Positions 39,843-46,083 of a DNA stretch of 46,083 nucleotides are shown here, piece after piece. This DNA comes from Chlorobiales bacterium (lineage in GTDB: Bacteria > Bacteroidota > Chlorobiia > Chlorobiales > Chlorobiaceae), in the NCBI GenBank assembly GCA_026390855.1, contig JAPLFE010000101.1:1-46083 (forward strand), in the 5' to 3' direction. Every line of letters begins with the position of its first letter. The stretch's first letter is position 1. The position numbers were made by a program, and so were the translations under genes. A model generated the notes under the pieces. That model was not told the DNA's origin and searched no databases. It saw only the letters and a list, made by a program, of their open reading frames with translations.

Positions 39843-41477
39843 ATGACCTCATTATCCCGGACCATGAACCAGTTGGGCAATTCGCGTTACAAAGCCTCAG
39901 TTTTAAGTGGTGTTCTTCTTGGTGTATCGTTTCCTACCTATCCTTTTATCCGCCTTGAATTACTGGCTTGGGTGGCTCTTGTACCGCTTCTTATTTCGCT
40001 TCGTTCAGTGGAGAAAGTGGGGGAGTTATTCCGACGAGTCTACATTGCAATGCTGATTTTTTGTGTAATCAGCCTCTGGTGGGTGAGTTTGGCGACCTTG
40101 CCGGGAGGGATTCTTACTCTTGTAGCACAGGCCTTTTTTTTGACGGTACCCTTGCTCGGTTTTTATACAATTAAAAAAACAGCTGGTTACCATTTTGCAC
40201 TTTTTTCTCTTCCTTTTTTGTGGGTGGCATGGGAATGGGCTTACATGCAGCAGGATCTTTCGCTTGGCTGGCTTACCCTTGGAAATTCCCAGTCAAATTT
40301 GAATTTCATGATTCAGTATGTTGACCTTACTGGAGTATGGGGTGTAAGTTTCTGGATTGTATGGTTTAATGTGCTCGTTCTGCTCGCTTTGATCGGCAGC
40401 AGGAAGGATGCTTTGCGATCGGTTGCTTTTATGGCGGTTATGATTGTTGCACCGCTGATCTATGCTGCGGTGGTATTTCATCGGGAGGGGCTCGAAGGCA
40501 GAAAGGATTTTCAACTTCGGGTTACTCTTGTTCAACCGGATATTAATCCTCATGAAAAATGGCAGCGAAATAACAGCGCTGATATTATGGAGAAGTATTA
40601 CCGCATGACGAACAGGGCTGTTCGTGAAAATCGGCCTGATCTGGTTATGTGGCCGGAAACAGCTATTCCATTTTATATCCTTGACAAAGCAAATGCTGAT
40701 GATCTGCAAAACTTACGGTTATCCCTCAGAATGTGGAATACAGCTTTGTTGACTGGTTTTTCAGATATCATCTACTATCCTGCCGGTGGTCAGCCAGACA
40801 CTGAACATTATGGAAAAAACGATCAGTCGGCGAACCGTTTTTTTGAGACTTATAATGCTTCGATGCTGCTTGTGCCTGGCAATGGTGCCCCTCAAATCTA
40901 TAGAAAGATGCGCCTTGTTCCCTTTGCAGAGAGGGTTCCCTACGTTGATTATTTTCCCTGGTTAGGTAATTTGACCTTTTCTCTGGCAGGTATCAAAGGT
41001 TGGGGGAAGGGTCATGATACTACCATCATGGAGCTTCAATCTTCAAGGTATGGAAAGGTGAACCTTGCTAATATTATTTGTTATGAATCTATTTTTCCAG
41101 GTCTTGTGACTGAGTTTGTCCGTAAAGGAGCACAGGTTCTTACTCTTGTGACTAACGATGGCTGGTATGCAACTTCTTACGGTCCTTACCAGCACTTAGC
41201 TATTGGCAGAATACGATGTATTGAGAATCGCAGGGCGATGGCAAGGTGTGCCAATACAGGCCTTACGGTTATTATCAATAAGTATGGCCAGATAATTGAT
41301 GAAATCCCCTGGTGGCAGGAGCAAACATTGACTGCCGAAGTCCCGCTTGAGACCGAAATGACTTTTTATACCAGTAATCCTGATATGCTTCCGAAAGCTG
41401 CCTTGGTGATTTCGGCGGGGTTATTTCTGTTTGGTTTTATAAAAGGCAGGAGAGGCTCTACAATCCGTAAGCCTTGA
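39843..41477 (+). CDS. lnt: Apolipoprotein N-acyltransferase Lnt
   Basis: 544 residues. Lnt adds the third acyl chain to lipoproteins at the periplasmic side of the inner membrane. Six to eight transmembrane helices occupy the N-terminal 210 residues plus one at the C-terminus. The nitrilase-like domain shows the catalytic triad as Glu in VMWPETAIPFY, Lys in IYRKMRLVPFAERVPY and Cys in NIICYESIFPGLV. TNDGWYATSYGPYQHL and RARCANTG-like sequence (MARCANTGLT) are also conserved. Its last 20 bases overlap the 3' end of the sigma-54 activator gene on the other strand. Confidence 0.96.
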   Translation: MTSLSRTMNQLGNSRYKASVLSGVLLGVSFPTYPFIRLELLAWVALVPLLISLRSVEKVGELFRRVYIAMLIFCVISLWWVSLATLPGGILTLVAQAFFLTVPLLGFYTIKKTAGYHFALFSLPFLWVAWEWAYMQQDLSLGWLTLGNSQSNLNFMIQYVDLTGVWGVSFWIVWFNVLVLLALIGSRKDALRSVAFMAVMIVAPLIYAAVVFHREGLEGRKDFQLRVTLVQPDINPHEKWQRNNSADIMEKYYRMTNRAVRENRPDLVMWPETAIPFYILDKANADDLQNLRLSLRMWNTALLTGFSDIIYYPAGGQPDTEHYGKNDQSANRFFETYNASMLLVPGNGAPQIYRKMRLVPFAERVPYVDYFPWLGNLTFSLAGIKGWGKGHDTTIMELQSSRYGKVNLANIICYESIFPGLVTEFVRKGAQVLTLVTNDGWYATSYGPYQHLAIGRIRCIENRRAMARCANTGLTVIINKYGQIIDEIPWWQEQTLTAEVPLETEMTFYTSNPDMLPKAALVISAGLFLFGFIKGRRGSTIRKP

Positions 41478-42636
41478 TTTTTCTGTAGAGGGTCCGTTCT
41501 GTTATACCAAGCGCCTTGGCGGTTTGTCGTTTGTTTCTATGGCATACTTCAAGCGCATCTGCAATGGTTTTTTTTTCTATATCATCCAGTGAAAGAAGAA
41601 ATTCAGGCTCATTTTTATGCTTGATTTCTCCAGTTGGCTTCTCCAGACTTGTGCTGGTGGGAGGCGCAATGACTGTTGATGTATCGGGCAAGAGGAGCGG
41701 GATGGGCGGCCTTGTTTGAACAAGATGCTGAAGCAGTTGACGGATTTCACCTATTTCCTGACGAAGCTGGATAATACTGCTGTAGATGATCTGCAGTTCG
41801 TTTTTTTCTGATTTGGACGGATCATGGACGAGACTTTTGTACCGGTTTCGCTGGACCAGATGTTTTTCAAGGATTTCCGGTGTAATGTATTTTCCTTTTT
41901 CAAGCACAAGTAAGGATTCTGTAAGGTTTCTGAGTTCTCTGACTTTTCCCGGCCTAGGGTTACGCATTAGCATTTCAGCTGCATCGGGGCTGAACCCTTC
42001 AAAGGTGATTTTATGCTTGTGTTCAAACTCATGAATGAATTTTTCAGCAAGCAGAAGGATGTCTTTACCTCGCTCTCTGAGAGGAGGAATTTGGAGTTCA
42101 ACACTGCGCAAACGGTAGAAGAGATCTTCCCTGAAGTTTTTTTCAGCTACGGCCTGATACATGTTTTTGTTTGTAGCGGCAATGATGCGTGCATCGGAAT
42201 AGATTGTTTCTGATGATCCTACTCTTTGAAATTCGCCGGTTTCGATAACCCTGAGAAATTTCACCTGTGTTTCAAGGGGCATTTCTCCGATTTCATCAAG
42301 AAAAATCGTACCTCTGTCGGCACTTTCAAAGTACCCCTTTCTGCTTTGTACCGCTCCGGTAAAGGCTCCTTTTTCATGGCCGAAAAGTTCGGATTCCAGA
42401 ATACCCGCGGGAATGGCGCCACAATTGACAGGGATAAAGCTTTTATCGGCGCGCAAGCTGTTAGCATGGATAAAGCGTGCCAGCACTTCCTTGCCAGCAC
42501 CTGTTTCACCGATGATCAACACCGTTATATCGGTTTCAGCAACCTGAAGAGCCAGTTGCTTGAGCTGGGAGATCAGGACTGATTGTCCGATGATTTGAGT
42601 CTCTCGTTTCATCAGGGTGTTTCGCCTAGGATTCAA
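41458..42636 (-). CDS. Sigma-54-dependent activator without N-terminal sensor domain (PspF-like)
   Basis: 392 residues. The AAA+ domain starts almost at once: Walker A VLIIGETGAGKEVLA (about 39-53), the sigma-54 contact loop GAFTGA (90-95), Walker B GTIFLDEIGEMP, and a sensor II region reading RPGKVRELRN where the family usually has WPGNVRELRN. A linker of about 100 residues precedes the C-terminal Fis-type HTH (NKRQTAKALGITERTLYRKIKAYGL). There is no receiver or GAF domain, so activity must be controlled by a partner protein or by expression level. It is 13 bp downstream of the SPOR gene. Possible targets are the sigma-54-like sequences at 28737 and 30642. Confidence 0.94.
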   Translation of the reverse strand: MNPRRNTLMKRETQIIGQSVLISQLKQLALQVAETDITVLIIGETGAGKEVLARFIHANSLRADKSFIPVNCGAIPAGILESELFGHEKGAFTGAVQSRKGYFESADRGTIFLDEIGEMPLETQVKFLRVIETGEFQRVGSSETIYSDARIIAATNKNMYQAVAEKNFREDLFYRLRSVELQIPPLRERGKDILLLAEKFIHEFEHKHKITFEGFSPDAAEMLMRNPRPGKVRELRNLTESLLVLEKGKYITPEILEKHLVQRNRYKSLVHDPSKSEKNELQIIYSSIIQLRQEIGEIRQLLQHLVQTRPPIPLLLPDTSTVIAPPTSTSLEKPTGEIKHKNEPEFLLSLDDIEKKTIADALEVCHRNKRQTAKALGITERTLYRKIKAYGL

Positions 42637-42649
42637 TTTGTACTGCTTT

Positions 42650-43438
42650 TTATTCAGATTGAATTATAATGGTCTTGAACGGCAGTTTTATTGCTGCATC
42701 CGAGACATCCTCATTTGAAGTATAGTGCTTTTTCAATTGCACTTTATATATCCCGCCCTTTTGTACGATTTCAACTGGAACAAACCGAGAGATTTCTTTT
42801 GCAAGAGTTTCTGCATTCTTGCGGTTTTCAAAACTTCCGAACTGCAGCGTGAAAGTTGTTGGGCCGGCAGCGGTCGTGTCTTCTTTTGATGCTTCAGCAG
42901 AAGGTCGAGGTGGTGGAGGTGCGATTGATCGAGGTTTAACGGATTGTTTTGTGCTGTCCTCCTTTAGAACGGAAGAACGCGAAGCATGCAAGCGGGGCTT
43001 GGACGCGTGCTTTGTAGAGTCCGCTATAACAATTAAGGGTTGCCGTTTAGGTGCATGTATCGGAAGAGATCGTTTTGTCAAGGTGGGAGCAGTGTTATTC
43101 AGTGCCAGGGTATAAGCGTCTATCCGTGAGTTACTGAGCTTGTTGAGTACAGGATCCGGATATTCCCGTAACTGCTTTCGGTAAAGAGCGATTGCCTGCG
43201 GGCCATCTTCAGTAAAAAGAGCTTCCAGTACTGTTTTTTCAGAAGGGATTGTGACTTTTTGTCGAATATTTTCTAACAAATAAACTTTACCCTCAGCGAC
43301 ATCCTGCTGTATCTCCTGAGCATAAGATTGTTCATCGGCAGCATGCAGCATGGATGGACTGAAAAGCGTGACAGAAAGAGCAAGACTCAGGTATGCAGTG
43401 CGTTGACGGATCAAGTAGATCGATTGGTCATAAAACAT
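42650..43438 (-). CDS. Secreted SPOR-domain protein
   Basis: 262 residues. A signal peptide (AYLSLALSVTLFSPSMLHAADE, cleavage near residue 34) is followed by a helical region, a Pro/Ser/Lys-rich linker (about 120-185) and a C-terminal SPOR domain (TFTLQFGSFENRKNAETLAKEI to VQLKKHYTSNEDVSDAAIKL), which binds denuded peptidoglycan at division or remodelling sites. The gene is 13 bp upstream of the sigma-54 activator on the same strand and the two are probably cotranscribed. The first 18 residues (MFYDQSIYLIRQR) may include an extension; the Met before the hydrophobic core is otherwise lacking. Confidence 0.86.
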   Translation of the reverse strand: MFYDQSIYLIRQRTAYLSLALSVTLFSPSMLHAADEQSYAQEIQQDVAEGKVYLLENIRQKVTIPSEKTVLEALFTEDGPQAIALYRKQLREYPDPVLNKLSNSRIDAYTLALNNTAPTLTKRSLPIHAPKRQPLIVIADSTKHASKPRLHASRSSVLKEDSTKQSVKPRSIAPPPPRPSAEASKEDTTAAGPTTFTLQFGSFENRKNAETLAKEISRFVPVEIVQKGGIYKVQLKKHYTSNEDVSDAAIKLPFKTIIIQSE

Positions 43439-43574
43439 GGTATTATTGTATATGTTCAGCGTTTCCGTTGTTTTCCGTCAGTAGACATGAATCTCAAGTA
43501 GGTGAAGATATATATCTTGTTTCTTTATATATCAGTAGTGTACGAGGAAAAAATAAAAGGTTGCAATACTGGAT

Positions 43575-44521
43575 CTAGGTATGTTCAGTTAACTTTGTAA
43601 ACGGCCATTTGGTCAATAACGGAATTCTACCCTCAAATTTAATCGAAAGTTGATTGATAACCGATCCCCAGTTCCGAATTGGCATCGTCCATTTTTTCGC
43701 AATATTCTGCAAAGCTAAATAAATCAGTTTTATGATCGATTCGTCATTAGGGAAAATGACCCCTTGGTTTTCAAAACTTTCCGCAATGACCGGTTCAGGG
43801 ACGTGATCGCATTTGTTGTATAGATGACCGTTCAAATTTCGGCCGGGTATGAGAAAAACGGAATAATGTTATCCCAGTGCCGATGCCAGAGTTGGCTGAC
43901 TATTGGATATTTGCCATTCCATTTATCTTCAAAGGCTCGCAAGCTCAGCTCTGTTTCTTCCAAAGTTTTCGAACCGTACATAATTTTCAGGTCGGCACAA
44001 TGCATCTTGCGATCTTTCCATAAAACATATTTCGTGGAGTTACAGAGCATGTGCACTATGCAAAGCTGAACTTCCGTTTCAGGATAGACAGTTCCAATGG
44101 CATCAGGGAACCTGACAAGTCCGTCAATGGCGGCGATAAGGATATCCTGAACACCGCGGTTTTTCAATTCCGTCATCACTCTGAGCCAGAACTTGGCTCC
44201 CTCATTCTGCGAGATCCAGAGTCCCAGAGGTTCTTTCTGATCTTCCATAGTGTCTGCCAATGCAAGATAGACTGCTTTGTTGATGACCTTGCTATCTTGA
44301 CGACTTTTGATTACGATGCAGTCGAAATAGACAATCGGATAAACCGAATCTAGTGGTCTGCTCATTCATGTCGGCTTCAAGCGCCTACTCGATAAAGCGC
44401 TTCTTGAGGACATTAAGCACCACCCTTAATCAAATAAGGCTTGTGATCCGCCGCTTTCCCTGATCAACTGGTCGATCAGTGCCTTCTTGCTATTGGGAAT
44501 CTGCATTTTCTTTTTGGCCAT
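43575..44521 (-). pseudogene. IS256-family transposase, fragmented
   Basis: Fragments in order on minus: start at 44521 (MAKKKMQIPNSKKALIDQLI, stop at 44414), then in another frame LNVLKKRFIE, stop, ALEADMNEQ, then a jump of roughly 100 missing residues to SRPLDSVYPIVYFDCIVIKS (from about 44365), a good central block including ELKNRGVQDILIAAIDGL, and VQLCIVHMLCNSTKYV up to FFSYPAEI, TGA stop at 43832, then TVIYTTNAITSLNRSLRKVL, a frameshift, and FPNDESIIKLIYLALQNIAKKW to the end at 43575. These are the expected DDE-type IS256 motifs, so the gene was once complete. It has at least two frameshifts, two internal stops and one deletion. Confidence 0.88.
43596..43608 (+). repeat. Left terminal inverted repeat core of the IS256 remnant
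   Basis: TGTAAACGGCCAT, matching the reverse complement of 44553-44565 at 12 of 13 positions. Confidence 0.8.
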
Positions 44522-44552
44522 AATTGTTCACCTTTTTACATGATAGGAAACT

Positions 44553-44565
44553 ATGACCGTTTACA
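44553..44565 (-). repeat. Right terminal inverted repeat core of the IS256 remnant
   Basis: On minus this reads TGTAAACGGTCAT. It lies 32 bp before the transposase start, the normal place for an IS256 right end. Confidence 0.8.
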
Positions 44566-44585
44566 CACTTTTTCTAACAGACTCC

Positions 44586-45048
44586 TACTGTTAATTTTTT
44601 TCATTAAAGTATTTTTTTTATAACTCATTATCATCTATCCACTTTTTCCCCCAGAAGATGCTTCTGTTATAGCACCTGAACACTTAGTGGCTGTTGTGAT
44701 ATTCAGGTGTTTCCTCTCTTTTGTAATACGAAGTTTTAAGTGTCTAGTTGCGCGTTTATCGTCTCAAACTATTTGCTATACAGTTAGATTTTTTCTGCTG
44801 ATGGTGATAGTTAAACTTTCAGAACCCGATTGAGTCCCTTGATAGTGACAATGCGAATTATTGTTCATAATTATCGACGTATAAAATTTGTACATAATCG
44901 TGATTGATTGTAAATAAAAGCACCGATGTCCGGCGTTAAGTCTTTTTAATTTTATGAAAAAGACTGTTTACAAATAGTTGCACAGATCCGCATCTGGATA
45001 TCGACGAGGATCGCAATTATGATATTAACAAATAAATAACAATCAGCT
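44586..45048. other. 463-bp AT-rich leader before the giant surface protein, with stem-loops
   Basis: No open frame of interest. Inverted repeats: CAGAAG/CTTCTG with a 3-nt loop (44652-44666), CACCTGAA/TTCAGGTG with a 21-nt spacer (44673-44709), AATTAT/ATAATT (44856-44872), and AGTCTTTTT/AAAAAGACT with a 9-nt loop (44939-44965), the last about 84 nt before the ATG. A promoter cannot be placed reliably. The region probably holds the promoter and a structured 5' leader. Confidence 0.55.
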
Positions 45049-46083
45049 ATGTCAATTACTACTACAATAACAGGTACTACAGAGCAGGTAACGTTGGACT
45101 CGGAAGGACTTTGGGTGAATCCTACATCTATTGATGTGACCAATTCTACAGTTACTTCCGAAACGATTACATCAAATGGCACCGCTACGAACTACACTCA
45201 TTTATTTAATAGTGGCGGTAATGTGAATGTTCTTACCATTACAGGTAATACTTTTTTTTCAGATGACAGGACGGATGGGTCATTTGTTTCTCAGCTTAAT
45301 TCAATTAATGCGAGCCCCGATACCGGTGGTATCGACATTGATACGTCCTTGGGTATTCTTAAATCAACATTCACCTTCACTGGTGGATCAGGTGTATCCA
45401 TCCTGTCAATAAGCAAAGCAAGCTTGGATGGATTAAACGCGGGATTTCAGTTGAACGGTGGTTTAGCAACTTCGGGTAATGTTCTCGGTATTGGCGGGTT
45501 GAGTACTCTTACCGGTACATCAGCTTCAATTGGTGAGTACAAGAGTCTTAATGCGACTAAAGGTTTTCAGATTCTTGGTGTGGGTGGAACGGGTAACAAT
45601 GTAGTGATTAATGATGCTTTCCTAACTAATGGATTTGCTACACACGTTGTTGATGGGCAAGATGGTGGGTCATTTACTGTAACCAACATTGGCAAAACTT
45701 ATACATTGGATATCTTTAATAATGGATACATTAATCCTCCTCAAGTAAGTTATAATCTTAGTTCAGCCGCCGCAACACAAACTGCGTTGACGATTAATCT
45801 GATACCTAATTGGGGACCTTTACCAGAACAGTCCCCTTCTCCTCTTGCTGGTTTGAATGTTGGAAAAGTGACGACTACAGGTGGCATTTCAAGTGTGGCA
45901 CTTGTGTCCAATATTGCAACATCTGTCAATATTATTAACACTTATCACGGTTCAGATAACCAGACACTGACGATCACCGGTAATGAAGCTTTTGCCATTC
46001 TTGGCATGACACCGAACACAACAAAAGGTGATACGATCAACGCTTCCGGGTTTACCCAGGATTTGACCTTGGGTACTATTGGT
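45049..46083 (+). CDS. Very long repetitive surface protein, N-terminal part (runs off the window)
   Basis: The frame from ATG 45049 is open for 345 codons to the last base with no stop, so the gene continues beyond. The sequence is rich in Thr, Gly, Asn, Ser, Ile and Val and contains no Cys, as in S-layer proteins and RTX-type adhesins. Loose repeats are visible: VLTITGNTFFSDD and TLTITGNEAFAIL each are followed by a ..INAS(G/P)..T..L(D/G) strand motif (for example GDTINASGFTQDLTLG), the pattern of type I secreted beta-strand repeats. There is no N-terminal signal peptide, which also suggests type I secretion through a C-terminal signal. No good ribosome-binding site precedes the ATG. Giant genes of this sort are known in Chlorobium chlorochromatii and related strains; the function here is unknown. 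Confidence 0.72.
   Translation, partial: MSITTTITGTTEQVTLDSEGLWVNPTSIDVTNSTVTSETITSNGTATNYTHLFNSGGNVNVLTITGNTFFSDDRTDGSFVSQLNSINASPDTGGIDIDTSLGILKSTFTFTGGSGVSILSISKASLDGLNAGFQLNGGLATSGNVLGIGGLSTLTGTSASIGEYKSLNATKGFQILGVGGTGNNVVINDAFLTNGFATHVVDGQDGGSFTVTNIGKTYTLDIFNNGYINPPQVSYNLSSAAATQTALTINLIPNWGPLPEQSPSPLAGLNVGKVTTTGGISSVALVSNIATSVNIINTYHGSDNQTLTITGNEAFAILGMTPNTTKGDTINASGFTQDLTLGTIG

Larger units (their letters stand above)
43583..44585. mobile_element. Decayed IS256-family insertion sequence
   Basis: About 1.0 kb with terminal inverted repeats whose inner cores are TGTAAACGGCCAT (43596-43608) and, reversed, TGTAAACGGTCAT (44553-44565), 12 of 13 matching; the outer parts are more diverged (TGTTCAGTT against TCTGTTAG). 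Between them lies a transposase pseudogene. The element is shorter than a full IS256 copy (about 1.3 kb) because of internal loss. No clean target duplication was found. Confidence 0.85.

Noticed and set aside
43824-44353. Plus-strand frames across the IS remnant
   Set aside because: They are the complement of the recognisable IS256 transposase fragments.

Overview
This window is chromosomal DNA from a green sulfur bacterium (family Chlorobiaceae, most likely the Chlorobium/Pelodictyon group). The diagnostic gene is fmoA (38500-39600, minus), encoding the Fenna-Matthews-Olson bacteriochlorophyll a protein, which occurs in Chlorobi and a few photosynthetic Acidobacteria. A thioredoxin-reductase-type ferredoxin-NADP reductase, an LDH-like malate dehydrogenase and menaquinone synthesis by MenA fit the same group. 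The species is an inference; nothing in the window names it.

Layout. 1-8300: 5' part of trpB (minus, cut by the window edge), lptD, an alpha/beta hydrolase, an Rrf2-type regulator, uvrA and a small unknown gene. 8350-10480: groES-groEL behind a perfect CIRCE operator and before a strong terminator; groEL carries an in-frame TGA in place of a conserved Gly codon. 10556-13841: queC, a CPBP membrane protease, trpA and a family 2 glycosyltransferase. 13860-16163 (minus): an extended SDR gene flanked by two paralogous START-like genes, one exported and one cytosolic. 16308-18144: thioesterase, PsiE-like membrane protein, DUF2461 protein. 18179-20902 (minus): a DUF4405 membrane protein, response regulator and histidine kinase, with a PmrA-box-like direct repeat upstream, facing ppk2. 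22071-28549: hisF, then a plus-strand run holding a Cys-rich small protein, FNR, menA, aguB, a Ste24-type protease and aguA. 28550-30602: a structured gene-free interval, then mdh, rpmA and rplU on minus. 30835-36141: mutS, a B12-binding radical SAM enzyme, purT. 36185-42636: an MdlA-like ABC half-transporter, a MerR regulator, fmoA, lnt and a sigma-54 activator. 42650 to the end: a SPOR-domain protein, a decayed IS256-family element, and the start of a very long, Cys-free, Thr/Gly/Asn-rich surface-type protein that runs off the window.

How genes connect. aguA and aguB form the agmatine to N-carbamoylputrescine to putrescine route. lptD and lnt serve outer-membrane LPS and lipoprotein assembly. 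FNR and menA belong to photosynthetic electron and quinone metabolism. trpA and trpB encode the two halves of tryptophan synthase but lie about 11 kb apart on opposite strands.

Most of the window is conserved core genome. The observations most worth checking are (1) the gene-free interval 28550-28877, which contains two 15-bp palindromes arranged as a 20-bp inverted repeat, a sigma-54-like -24/-12 sequence and three consecutive hairpins ending in a terminator, looking like an undescribed regulated small RNA; (2) the TGA inside groEL; (3) a near-consensus sigma-54 promoter in front of the ribosomal protein operon rplU-rpmA; (4) the CTTAAA repeats between the two-component operon and ppk2; (5) the giant repetitive protein next to the IS remnant.
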